Virus record (IMG/VR): IMGVR_UViG_3300035181_000004
Coordinates: 1 to 23,967 of that record
Length of the DNA stretch: 23,967 nucleotides
Reading direction: 5' to 3' (one strand)
Source of the DNA: a virus
Shown here: piece by piece, positions 8,558 to 17,169 of the stretch
How the letters are laid out: the number at the start of each line of letters is the position of its first letter
Numbering within the stretch: the first letter of the stretch is position 1
Made by a program: the position numbers and the translations under genes
Notes under the pieces: model-generated
Told to the model about the DNA's origin: nothing
Database searches by the model: none
What the model saw: the letters and a program-made list of their open reading frames with translations, nothing else

Positions 8558-9394
8558 TTACCACCCATACTGAGCCGCCCGGACTGCTTGTTTTGCCATA
8601 GACTCGACGGCTGTCTTTGAAATTGTTCTATGGAACCCTGCATGAGTAATTGTAACAGGGATTCTTTCCCCGGCCCGCTTCATTACCTTGATCGGGCGGT
8701 CGAGGACACCGCTAGACTTTAGTCTCTTAGTTGCTAGGCCAGACTGGAAATATGAATTCATTGTTCTGGCAAAGCCGAACTTAACTCCGCGACCGCCAGG
8801 GAAACGGATTGTCAGTGGGCCGCGAGAGAATGCAATTCCGCGCTTATTGCGGTATCCACGGAATTTTCCAGTTGGGATTGCCAGGTAGTTATCGCCAGTA
8901 GGACGAATTGTAACCTTAGTTCCCTCTTCCATGATGAAGGCTTTACGGCGAAATACACCAGTCTTAGTTACTACCTTCCCGGTTGGGCCGGGAGTCTTTA
9001 GGATTGGGTTGATGGGAACTTTGGTCCGAGAGTTGACAAAGTTATATGTCACTTTGAATCCATGATCTGTCTGCTTTGAACGCTTGATCCTGAACAGTCT
9101 TTTGCCGGGTAAGCCGACCCCGCCCCACTCATAGACGTGGTGAAGTTTTGATGGGTCCATCGTCGCTGTGCGGTCAACATATTCACCAATCTGCTTATCG
9201 AATACCTTCCAAACAGCATCAAGATATTTTTCCATCTGCTTTCCAGTAGCAGACTCATATGCGACCATCAATTCATAATAGAGGGCGGCAGAGATTGCGA
9301 CGGGAGCATTAGTCTGAATAGAAACCATACTTCTGTGCCTTGGTGGTACTGATACAGAGCCTTGGTAGTCGGCAACCTGTGGCTTATTAGCCAT
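8558..9394 (-). CDS. Neck / head-tail joining protein (HK97 gp10-like position), 278 aa
   Basis: ATG at 9394 overlaps the previous gene by eight bases. An in-frame TTG 51 bases upstream (9445) has no ribosome binding site and lies deep in that gene. The product begins MANKPQVADYQGSVSVPP. It has a helical region near residues 40-80 (PVAISAALYYELMVAYESATGKQMEKYLDAVWK) and a strongly basic, Gly/Arg-rich second half, then a C-terminal SKTAVESMAKQAVRAAQYGW. Its slot between head closure and tail terminator is that of the HK97 gp10-like neck proteins, but it is about twice the usual 120-150 residues, with an insert in the middle. The exact family could not be fixed by eye. Confidence 0.65.
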   Translation of the reverse strand: MANKPQVADYQGSVSVPPRHRSMVSIQTNAPVAISAALYYELMVAYESATGKQMEKYLDAVWKVFDKQIGEYVDRTATMDPSKLHHVYEWGGVGLPGKRLFRIKRSKQTDHGFKVTYNFVNSRTKVPINPILKTPGPTGKVVTKTGVFRRKAFIMEEGTKVTIRPTGDNYLAIPTGKFRGYRNKRGIAFSRGPLTIRFPGGRGVKFGFARTMNSYFQSGLATKRLKSSGVLDRPIKVMKRAGERIPVTITHAGFHRTISKTAVESMAKQAVRAAQYGW

Positions 9395-9812
9395 TTTGTA
9401 CCTGTACTCTCTTAGCAAGGACTTCGTATTCGATAACCGCCCCAAATGGGTCAGAGATTGAGGTCACACCCTGAACTTCAAATACAGTAGCGGCTTCGCC
9501 ACGCTCGTACTCTGACCATAGAAGGACGCCATTAGATCCACGAATGTTTGTGATTCTCTGGCGACGATTCAACTTCTCGCCTGTCATAATTTTGATAAAC
9601 TCATACTCAGCATAAATATCGTTTACCTTTTTACCAGATGCAGCATCGGATACTGCATCAGTCTGAATAGAGCGAGCATAGCACGTAATGCTATGATCTT
9701 TTGCCCAAGAGTCTGCAACTGCATATGAGGTTGGGTCTTGAACCAGAGTCTTTTTGTAGATATCTGCTGTGTGGTTATAGGTAGCGCCAACTAGGCATCC
9801 TGAGAAAATCAT
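9387..9812 (-). CDS. Head closure (stopper) protein, 141 aa
   Basis: ATG at 9812 overlaps the adaptor stop in an ATGA junction. The protein has the look of small beta-barrel head closure proteins (HK97 gp7 / SPP1 gp16 type): an early strand YNHTADIYKKT followed later by ITCYARSIQTDAVSDAASGKKVNDIYAEYEFI, then a strand run to VEYEVLAKRVQVQNG. It would bind under the adaptor ring and keep packaged DNA in the head. Length is typical. The role comes from size, strand pattern and gene order. Confidence 0.7.
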   Translation of the reverse strand: MIFSGCLVGATYNHTADIYKKTLVQDPTSYAVADSWAKDHSITCYARSIQTDAVSDAASGKKVNDIYAEYEFIKIMTGEKLNRRQRITNIRGSNGVLLWSEYERGEAATVFEVQGVTSISDPFGAVIEYEVLAKRVQVQNG

Positions 9813-10738
9813 ATAATAAAGAAACCAAGGTCGCGGTAACGCTTTAGAAGGTTGTCCACAATCAGGTTTCCGGTTCCTCGGAATGCCTCCTTTTCGTATG
9901 TAAACTTCCAGTCACGCATTTCAACCTTGTTGATATAGCGGGCACGCCATAGTGCATCACGGCACATGTAGTCGTTGACAAGCATTGACGTTGCATCTAC
10001 GATATCTGTTGGTACGTAGTTAAATCCAAAAATTCCATCTATAACATAGCGGAATCCTTGCTTAAATGTTCCCCCGCCACCGATGGTCACCCTAAGATTC
10101 TCTGATTCAGAAAGGTCGGTGAAGTTTGGATCGATGATTCTGATGGCCTGTCCAGTCTCGGTTACCTCTACCGCCCACCCGAAGGCTGATGTATTCACAC
10201 CATCAATTACCAGAGCACCATTCTCATAAAGTTTGGATACTGAGATAATTGGCTCCCTTAGTACGAGCGTGTCAGTATTTTGGCCATAGGCCGTAACCTG
10301 CTTGGCAATAGGGTTGAAGTATTTGTTTGTATAGGCATTAATCGTATAACGAGCAGTTCGCTCTGCTGAGATTACATCCTCACGGTCACGATAGTTTGCG
10401 TCTCCGGGCGTGAAAGACCAATTATAGCGCGCGGCTAATTCCTCTGCGCTGATATAGGGGGTAATAATTTCAACATAGTCAACCTTGACCGCTGACTCAC
10501 CGCCCACAGTTGCAGCCCAATTAACTGTAACTTGGTCGTCTACGGTTGTTTCGGATAGAGGAATATAGGCTTTCCAACTCTGGGTTACGCCTGTAGGAGT
10601 AGGGACAACAAGGGTCACAGAGAGCGGAGAATCTGCCGACCCTGGGCGTGTTAGAACAGCGGTCGGCGTGCCGGTTGCTGAGGCGTTGTAAATATCAAAG
10701 TATACGTAATGACTCGTATTCTTGTAGATTTCTGTCAT
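9809..10738 (-). CDS. Head-tail adaptor with N-terminal beta domain, 309 aa
   Basis: ATG at 10738 overlaps the fibre stop (ATGA). Residues about 1-95 form a beta-sandwich-like unit (NTSHYVYFDIYNASATGTPTAV, later VDYVEIITPYI). After that comes the typical start of a head-tail connector, ISAEELAARYNWSFTPGDANYRDREDVISAERTARYTINAYTNKYF. In such proteins the helix with a Tyr/Glu-rich start packs against the portal. The C-terminal part has VDATSMLVNDYMCRDALWRARYIN and ends KRYRDLGFFII. The usual adaptor is about 100-200 residues, so the N-terminal domain is an extension that could bind neighbouring capsid or fibre proteins. The adaptor call is firm in position and good in sequence. Confidence 0.8.
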   Translation of the reverse strand: MTEIYKNTSHYVYFDIYNASATGTPTAVLTRPGSADSPLSVTLVVPTPTGVTQSWKAYIPLSETTVDDQVTVNWAATVGGESAVKVDYVEIITPYISAEELAARYNWSFTPGDANYRDREDVISAERTARYTINAYTNKYFNPIAKQVTAYGQNTDTLVLREPIISVSKLYENGALVIDGVNTSAFGWAVEVTETGQAIRIIDPNFTDLSESENLRVTIGGGGTFKQGFRYVIDGIFGFNYVPTDIVDATSMLVNDYMCRDALWRARYINKVEMRDWKFTYEKEAFRGTGNLIVDNLLKRYRDLGFFII

Positions 10739-13700
10739 ATTACTCGTGTGCTCCTACTTCCAAAAATTACCCCTGGGGCGCTGGAATCCTGTCCAAACGA
10801 CGTTCCGTCTGTAACTCTCTCTCCAAGTATTTTATCAGATGTAGCCCGGAATGCAAAGGACTTTTCAGATTGTCCAATGTCAACCTGTAGGGTGCTGGAT
10901 ACCTCTGATACTCCGACTGATAGGGCGTCGGAAGCCATCTTTGAAATCTGTCCGAATACCCCAACTCCGGAAGTCTCGGATACTGAAATTGTTACCGTGT
11001 CGGAGGCGCTAATCTGTGTAACATTCAGCACAGATGAGGAATCTGCAACAGATAGGGTTAGAGAGTCTGCTGCGGCCTGGGCCACGGTGACCTGGCGACC
11101 CTCAGTTACAGTCAACGACAGCGCATCATTAGTGCTAATGTTAACAGTTACGCTTGATGCTTCATTGACGCTTAGGCTTGGGTTATCTGTTGTTGCAACG
11201 AAAATACCTATTGGAGAGGATACATCTGTTACGGTTAGGGATAGGGTATCGCTTACTCCCGGCCCGGAGGTTAGGCTGCTTGAATCCGCCACTGAAACAG
11301 TAAGGGAGTCGCTGGCAACCAGCGGAACGGTAACCGCGCTATTGTCAGATACAGCGATACTTAGGCTATCTGAACGAGATAGCGTAGAGGTTGACGACGA
11401 TGTATCGGAAACGGTAAGGCTAAGGCTATCAGAAGCAGCAACCGTAATTCCGGTTGTGCTTGTTCCTTCGGTAACCGTTAGGGTCAGGCCATCAATTGCA
11501 GACTTATTTACAAATCCAGTATCAACGGAAGATACATCGGCTACAGTCAGCGATAGGGCATCTGTAGTTGATATTGGGACGGTAACCGCTGAAACATCAG
11601 ATACAGATACACCTAGAGCATCTGTCGTAGAGATTGTGGACTTGCTAGAACTGCTATCTGCTACAGAGATAGATAGACCGTCCGTCGTTGCCACATTTGA
11701 TGTACTTGAAGATACATCAGCCACGGATAGTGTCAGGCTATCAGAAGCGACAATTAGAACTGTCACCGCTGATACATCGGCAACAGATAGTGTAAGCGAA
11801 TCTACGCGACTCAGAGTGCTTGTAGATGTAGATACATCGGATACGGATAGCGTCAGCGCATCCGTCGTATTAACCTGAACTGTAACAATTGAGGTTCCCT
11901 CGGCGACTGTTAGGCTTAGGCTATCGGTTGTAGACGGTGTTCCTGTTCCAGCACTTACGTTACTCGTTTCAGCGACAGTCAGGCTCAGAGCATCTGTTGT
12001 AGAAATTGGCACAGAGACAGCAGAGGAATCTGCGACAGAGATACTTAGTGCATCTGTAGAAGCAAACTGTGCGGTAACGGCAGATACATCAGATATGGAA
12101 ATGCTTAGTGCATCTGCTGTAGATACTTGCACCGTAACTACACTAGCACCCTCAGTTGCAGTAATTGATAGGGCATCAGTTGTGTTGACAAGGGTCACGA
12201 TTGTTATGACTCCCGCGCCCTCCGTTACCGTCAGGCTTAAACCATCCGACGTATTAACGCTTGATGTAGATGAGGATGAATCAGATACGGTGAGGCTCAG
12301 GGCATCGGTCGTATTGACGCTAGATGTAGATGTAGATACATCGCTCACAGATAGTGTCAACGAATCTACAGTAGTAATCGGTACTGTAATAGCAGATACA
12401 TCGGCTACGGATAGTGTAATCGCATCTACGGTATTAATATTTGACGTAGATGAGGATACATCTGATACTGAGATTGATAGGGAGTCGGTTGTTACTATAT
12501 TTACTACAACAGATGATGTATCAGCAACAGTTAGAGATATAGCGTCTGTTGCGTTAACTGATATTGGGGCAACTCCGCTACCAAATTTATTGACTGGGTA
12601 TGCAATTGCTGCATAAGCACCCGATCCGGTCCAGGTCCATGATGGCGACCCTGTTGTCTGCGAGGTAATGGACATAAATGTAGAAATGGTAGATGATACA
12701 GAACGAATAGTGGTCTGTGACCCTCCCGCTGTCTGAGTTGCCTTACCAACAATACCACTTAGTAGGAATGCTCCTGAGACACCAGAAATAGTAGATGATG
12801 TACCAGCGGTGTTTATATCAGACCCGACCGTGCCAAATGGATTTACTGTATCTGCTCCAATAAGAGATACACCTACAACATCCATCTGAGTATTACCAGT
12901 CATTGTTGAAACAATGTTTGCAGTACCCACGGTAGGATTTATCATATACCATAGTTCAATACGTCGGTCTGTTCCGCTCGCGCCAGACGAGGCATTTCCA
13001 AGGAATGCCATTGTCGTACCACCATATGTGACACCGGTAATAGGAACGCCTGAGACTGGAATACCAACTGCTACAACCAGGAGGGTTTCGCCTGCGGCAA
13101 CAGTATGAGATACCGTTACTGATGTTGCGCCAGGAGTTGATCCTGATGATGTATTACCAACTGTTACCGGAATGATGGATTCTACCACTGAAATCGTTAG
13201 GGAGTCAGTAGTTGAAATGGGGACAGTAACCGCAGATACATCTGTAACGCTCAGAGTCAGGGCGTCTGTGGTAGTGATAGCCACGGCGACGGCTGAGGTT
13301 TCCGCCACTGAAATAGATAGGCTATCTGTGGTAGCCAGGGCATTTGAAATGGCTAGGCTGCTCACGTCGCTTACAGCGACGGTGAGGCCATCTGTGCTAG
13401 AGAATTGATTTTGTACTGCTGATGTGCCCTCGGTTACGGTTAGTGACAGCGCATCAGTTGTAGAAATCTGTACTGTAACCAGGCTCGCACCCTCGGTAAC
13501 CGTGAAACTGAGGGCATCTATTGTCGATAGCGGATTGTTGATTGCTAGGGAACTTACGTCTGAAACAGATAGGGTTAATCCGTCTGTGGTCGTAAACTGA
13601 TTGGCAACAGCGGAGGTACCCTCAGTTACAGTAAGAGTTAGGGAATCTGTGGTATTAACATTTGATGTAGACGATGAGACATCTGACACAGATAGTGTCA

Positions 13701-16431
13701 ATGCATCTGTGCGGGACAGCGTGCTCTGTGATGTGCTTGCATCTGCTACAGATAGTGTCAATCCATCAGTAGTTGAGAATTGGGCGGTGACGGCAGAAGA
13801 ATCTGCTACGGACACACTTAGGGCATCAGTAGTATTGACGTTAGATGTCGAGGAACTTACATCTGCTACGGTAAGGCTGAGGGAGTCGGTAGTAGAAACC
13901 TGAACTGTTACATTAGAAGTTTCTGATAATGTAAGAGTTATACTATCAGATGCACTAATAGGAGTGCTACTGACCTTAGCAAATACCAGCATTGCTGCCG
14001 ACATCTGATCTGCCGTGCCCGTGTGAGTCTGAGTAGTCTCAGCCGTAGATGATGCAGCAAGATCCTTTAGTTCTGCAACGGCAAGTCCTCCACGTCCAGA
14101 TGACGCAAAGGCAAGAATCTCAGTAAATCCATTTGTATAGGTTGGTGTTCCCGTGTTTGATTGACTTGAATCAATAGAGAAGAATGCTAGGGCTAGACCA
14201 ATGTTAGAGATTGTTCCCGTAGTTCCGGTAGATACCGCTAGGGTTGTAGTTTCATTTGTTGGATTTGTTGCTGTTCCTAGTGCCGTCCATGTTCCAGTAT
14301 TAGAGTCACTATATTCAGCAATCCATAATTCATCACCTGCTGCATCTGTTCCTGTATCGTGAGTAAATGTAAATCCTGTCTCTCCGCCCGCCGCGATCTT
14401 CCACCCGATCCATGTTGATACAGATGTGGATGTTTGATTTAGAATAACGTTCCAGCCAGTACCCGGAGCAACAACATTCGGAGCACTCTTGTCCATTGCT
14501 AGTGCGGCGACGATAATATTGCCAGCAGTAGCAGCGGCACCAAGAGTAGCAGTAATGCTTGTGAATGGAGTGCTATTAGTTCCACTGGCAGTCTGTACAC
14601 GAGTAAAGGTGCCTGCACCAGTTAGGGATGACGTTTCTGATACGGATAGTGTTAGTGCGTCAGTCCTCGATAGCGTAGATGTGGAAGAACTTGAATCTGC
14701 GACGGTAAGGCTGAGGGAGTCAGTTGTTAATACTTGAACTGTTACTGCTGATGAATCTGATACAGATAGAGCCAGGGAGTCTGTTCCAGTAATAGGTGTT
14801 CCGCCGATTGGAACACCATTCTTTGTTACGTTAGTTAGGGTATACGAACCGGTAGCATTGTTCTGCTGGAATCCCAGAGTTGGACCGCCAGTAATAGCAA
14901 TGTTTGTAAATGTCAGTCCAGAAACAACACATGATGTAGTATCAGCCTGGATACGAATATCTGCGATGACCGCTGTGGGTGTTCCAGTTACAGTAAAGTT
15001 CTTAATATCTACATTGGTAACGCTATAAGCACCAGTCTGACCATTGTAGATCATAATTGCGCCGTGATTTAAGGTAGTATTAAGTGCCGCATTGGTGATG
15101 GAGGTTCCATCAAACGTAACAAGATTTACCGCGCGTGAGGTATATGAAGGTTCTGAGGCTACATATACTCCCGCCGCCTGGGTGTTACTAATCACAGAAC
15201 TAGTTACAGTAATGTTTGTTCCACCAACGACAGTAATGCCTCGGGCGGCTGATGTATCAACGTGGCTACCAGAAATTGTAATAGTATCACATGATGTTGC
15301 ATCAGTCTGGTATGACACAACGGAAATACCATCATCGCCCGTATTATATGTTGTACAGTTTGTTACTGTTCCGTGATTGGCACCCTCAGTCATGTGGATA
15401 CCATCTGCGCGCGTGTTATTTACGGTTACATTGGTAAGGGAGAAGTTATCTCCCATGATATAGATACCAGCAGCAGCGGAACCTTCAATAGTACAGCCAC
15501 TAAGGCTGACTCCGGTTTTAGTACCAATACGCACCTTCATCTGCTCATACGCAGACCACCTTGTTGTGGTTGATTGCATCTGGAATTTCAAACTTCCAGT
15601 CACGGAAATGTTGTTTGCGTTGATATAGAATTCGCTAGTCGCCTCTGCTGTAGCAAGGATGGTTCCGGTTCCCGTAATGGTTCCGCCGTCATTGCTTACA
15701 GTCAATACTGCATTGTGAGCATATGTTGCATTACAGGTTAGGGTGCTTCCAGCATCTAGAGCATTAAGGGCAGCCTGTAGTGCTACTTGGTCATTGGTAA
15801 CACCATCTCCGACAGCACCGAATTGCTCGGGCGTCAAGGCAGTCGATGGTGCTACCCACTGAGTAGGAGTAACTGTTCCGGCGAAAAGACCCATACGGTC
15901 AATACGGAATTTATCACCTGAAACGCTGGATGCTCCATCGGCCTGCCAAACGTATGGTGCCATGAATGCAGCACCAGCGGGTGCTGTGAATGTATATGCA
16001 AAATCATTCCATGAAGTAGTAGAAGATACAGCATATCCATTATTAACGTTTCCAAGGCTAGTTCCGCCACTATCCCAGAAAGCAATTTGGATAAGAATAG
16101 CGGAAGATGTCAGCCAGCCACCAGCGAGGTGCTTTTGTGACCACAGGAAGGTATATGTACCAGGAGAACATGCTGTTGCAGCAGTTACTAGGGATGGCCT
16201 TACCGATGCGTCTCCACCGCCCGTTACCGTGACTTCTAGTGCTGCTGTACCCTGCTGGAAATCAGATGTAATACGAGCAATGCTACTAACACGAGTATCT
16301 GCTACCCATTGACCAATATTGTTTTCAATAGTGGCTGTATTGTTGCCCATCAAATTGACAATTGGTGGGCCTGCTTTTACTGGCGTTAAGCGCCTTGGCT
16401 GTAATGGCTGCGACCTTCCGACTCTAGCCAT
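10735..16431 (-). CDS. Giant beta-helix and repeat fibre protein, 1898 aa
   Basis: ATG at 16431 has GGTGATGATCT just upstream. Residues 1-25 are basic and Pro-rich. About 26-195 resemble a carbohydrate-binding jelly roll with many Trp. About 200-545 form a right-handed beta-helix of the pectate lyase 3 type, opening with EQFGAVGDGVTNDQVALQAAL and continuing in rungs rich in Asn, Thr and Gly. About 546-606 hold three copies of a 20-residue repeat, 607-822 an inserted beta domain, 823-1090 thirteen more repeats, 1090-1290 a second inserted domain with GVTYGG, and 1290-1850 about 27 more repeats, followed by a short tail. Repeats read like TTDSLSLTVADVSS and have no Cys. The protein should form a long, thin trimeric or monomeric fibre with a host- or glycan-binding head. 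It sits inside the head module, so it may be attached to the capsid or the neck. Confidence 0.9.
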   Translation of the reverse strand: MARVGRSQPLQPRRLTPVKAGPPIVNLMGNNTATIENNIGQWVADTRVSSIARITSDFQQGTAALEVTVTGGGDASVRPSLVTAATACSPGTYTFLWSQKHLAGGWLTSSAILIQIAFWDSGGTSLGNVNNGYAVSSTTSWNDFAYTFTAPAGAAFMAPYVWQADGASSVSGDKFRIDRMGLFAGTVTPTQWVAPSTALTPEQFGAVGDGVTNDQVALQAALNALDAGSTLTCNATYAHNAVLTVSNDGGTITGTGTILATAEATSEFYINANNISVTGSLKFQMQSTTTRWSAYEQMKVRIGTKTGVSLSGCTIEGSAAAGIYIMGDNFSLTNVTVNNTRADGIHMTEGANHGTVTNCTTYNTGDDGISVVSYQTDATSCDTITISGSHVDTSAARGITVVGGTNITVTSSVISNTQAAGVYVASEPSYTSRAVNLVTFDGTSITNAALNTTLNHGAIMIYNGQTGAYSVTNVDIKNFTVTGTPTAVIADIRIQADTTSCVVSGLTFTNIAITGGPTLGFQQNNATGSYTLTNVTKNGVPIGGTPITGTDSLALSVSDSSAVTVQVLTTDSLSLTVADSSSSTSTLSRTDALTLSVSETSSLTGAGTFTRVQTASGTNSTPFTSITATLGAAATAGNIIVAALAMDKSAPNVVAPGTGWNVILNQTSTSVSTWIGWKIAAGGETGFTFTHDTGTDAAGDELWIAEYSDSNTGTWTALGTATNPTNETTTLAVSTGTTGTISNIGLALAFFSIDSSQSNTGTPTYTNGFTEILAFASSGRGGLAVAELKDLAASSTAETTQTHTGTADQMSAAMLVFAKVSSTPISASDSITLTLSETSNVTVQVSTTDSLSLTVADVSSSTSNVNTTDALSVSVADSSAVTAQFSTTDGLTLSVADASTSQSTLSRTDALTLSVSDVSSSTSNVNTTDSLTLTVTEGTSAVANQFTTTDGLTLSVSDVSSLAINNPLSTIDALSFTVTEGASLVTVQISTTDALSLTVTEGTSAVQNQFSSTDGLTVAVSDVSSLAISNALATTDSLSISVAETSAVAVAITTTDALTLSVTDVSAVTVPISTTDSLTISVVESIIPVTVGNTSSGSTPGATSVTVSHTVAAGETLLVVAVGIPVSGVPITGVTYGGTTMAFLGNASSGASGTDRRIELWYMINPTVGTANIVSTMTGNTQMDVVGVSLIGADTVNPFGTVGSDINTAGTSSTISGVSGAFLLSGIVGKATQTAGGSQTTIRSVSSTISTFMSITSQTTGSPSWTWTGSGAYAAIAYPVNKFGSGVAPISVNATDAISLTVADTSSVVVNIVTTDSLSISVSDVSSSTSNINTVDAITLSVADVSAITVPITTVDSLTLSVSDVSTSTSSVNTTDALSLTVSDSSSSTSSVNTSDGLSLTVTEGAGVITIVTLVNTTDALSITATEGASVVTVQVSTADALSISISDVSAVTAQFASTDALSISVADSSAVSVPISTTDALSLTVAETSNVSAGTGTPSTTDSLSLTVAEGTSIVTVQVNTTDALTLSVSDVSTSTSTLSRVDSLTLSVADVSAVTVLIVASDSLTLSVADVSSSTSNVATTDGLSISVADSSSSKSTISTTDALGVSVSDVSAVTVPISTTDALSLTVADVSSVDTGFVNKSAIDGLTLTVTEGTSTTGITVAASDSLSLTVSDTSSSTSTLSRSDSLSIAVSDNSAVTVPLVASDSLTVSVADSSSLTSGPGVSDTLSLTVTDVSSPIGIFVATTDNPSLSVNEASSVTVNISTNDALSLTVTEGRQVTVAQAAADSLTLSVADSSSVLNVTQISASDTVTISVSETSGVGVFGQISKMASDALSVGVSEVSSTLQVDIGQSEKSFAFRATSDKILGERVTDGTSFGQDSSAPGVIFGSRSTRVI
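10880..12560 (-). repeat. Repeat block 3: about 27 copies of a 60-bp / 20-aa unit
   Basis: Within the fibre gene, units with consensus T-T-D-[SAG]-L-[ST]-[LIV]-[ST]-V-[AST]-[DE] recur about every 20 residues (60 bp), with some 21-23 residue variants (for example TVTEGTS types). At the DNA level the copies are degenerate, mostly conserved at the first and second codon positions. The block runs to the C-terminus. Confidence 0.9.
13160..13965 (-). repeat. Repeat block 2: about 13 copies of the 20-aa unit
   Basis: This is the same repeat family as the other two blocks, bounded by the inserted domains. Two recurring subtypes are visible: TVADVSSSTSNVN types and TVTEGTSAV types. They alternate irregularly, which points to duplication of multi-unit pieces. 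Confidence 0.9.
14613..14796 (-). repeat. Repeat block 1: three copies of the 20-aa unit after the beta-helix
   Basis: Copies begin GTDSLALSVSD, TTDSLSLTVAD and RTDALTLSVSE. They lie directly after the last beta-helix rungs and before the first inserted domain. Confidence 0.85.
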
Positions 16432-16437
16432 AGATCA

Positions 16438-17163
16438 TCACCAACTATTCGCGCGCTGAACGGCGGCTGAATTTCCTACAATTTTGGCTGGCCAAAAACG
16501 ACCAACAGGCGGAGCCTGCTCAATAAATGCTACACCGGAGATTACATAGTCGTCTGCAGTAGCCGCAATCCATCCACCAGTAATTGTTGTTCCAGCGGGG
16601 CTGTTAACTGCGGTAAGGCGAGCAAAACCTCTACCAGTATTACCAAGGTCGGTGCTACTAATCAGTGTCCACGCGGGAGTAGTCTGCGGAGTGGCGGTCA
16701 TAGTCTGTAATCCAGAATGGATTGCTTCATACGCCATATGGGCAACACCTGTTGTACAGCCAGTAAGGGTCAGGGCAGGGTTAGCAGCAGACGTGCTTGT
16801 TCCAGTATTACCAGTTCCGATAAGGCCAACTGCCTGACCAGAGGTTACCGTCATTGTTGAAACAGATAGTTGCTTGTCTGTAGCAGCAGTTGTTGTCATT
16901 GCTACATTCTGTGTGCCTGTGGCTATGTTGTCAAGGAAGTAAATATATACTGCACCAGGCTCAGTTGCCTCAGAGTCAAAGCGGATACGCTGCATGGCCG
17001 CTCCACCATACGTTACACCAGAAACCTCGTCAGTTGCAGTACCAGCCTGTGCGATTAACACAACAGCACCACGAGCCGATGCTGATGCAACATGGCTCGT
17101 GGTCTGGGTTCCGGTGGCGACATACGCGGTGGCAGTTGTTGTAACGTCGTGGGCGATAGCCAC
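16438..17163 (-). CDS. Beta-sandwich structural protein related to a fibre insert domain, 241 aa
   Basis: GTG at 17163 follows the previous stop at 17170 by six bases; no better start is seen. The protein is Ala/Thr/Gly-rich and beta-sheet in character, with no Cys pair or signal peptide. Residues near 48-56 read VSGVTYGGAAM, and about 20 residues later VYIYFLDNIATGTQNV. The giant fibre has the matching pair ITGVTYGGTTM and IELWYMINPTVGTANI in its second inserted domain. The stand-alone protein and the fibre therefore share a domain, probably a virion surface module. The C-terminus (PPVGRFWPAKIVGNSA) is basic and Pro-rich, somewhat like the N-terminus of the fibre that follows seven bases later. 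The exact role is unknown; a decoration or fibre-base protein is the most likely reading. Confidence 0.75.
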   Translation of the reverse strand: MAIAHDVTTTATAYVATGTQTTSHVASASARGAVVLIAQAGTATDEVSGVTYGGAAMQRIRFDSEATEPGAVYIYFLDNIATGTQNVAMTTTAATDKQLSVSTMTVTSGQAVGLIGTGNTGTSTSAANPALTLTGCTTGVAHMAYEAIHSGLQTMTATPQTTPAWTLISSTDLGNTGRGFARLTAVNSPAGTTITGGWIAATADDYVISGVAFIEQAPPVGRFWPAKIVGNSAAVQRANSW

Positions 17164-17169
17164 TCAGGA

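Noticed and set aside
9395-9445. Upstream TTG start (9445) for the neck protein
   Set aside because: It would overlap the head closure gene by 59 bases and has no ribosome binding site; ATG 9394 fits the short overlaps of this cluster.
10709-11878. Long plus-strand open frame (389 aa) antisense to the fibre repeats
   Set aside because: It exists because the repeat's biased codons avoid stops in one antisense frame; the translation is a low-complexity mirror of the repeat with no ribosome binding site, and all real genes here are on the minus strand.
10880-14796. CRISPR array or intergenic tandem repeat
   Set aside because: The 60-bp period keeps frame, the copies are degenerate at third codon positions, and there are no unique spacers; it is a protein-level repeat.
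14800-15835. Active pectate lyase or polysaccharide depolymerase
   Set aside because: The beta-helix fold is clear, but I cannot see a definite catalytic Asp/Glu or Arg arrangement; the fold is common in non-enzymatic fibres, so no enzyme activity is claimed.
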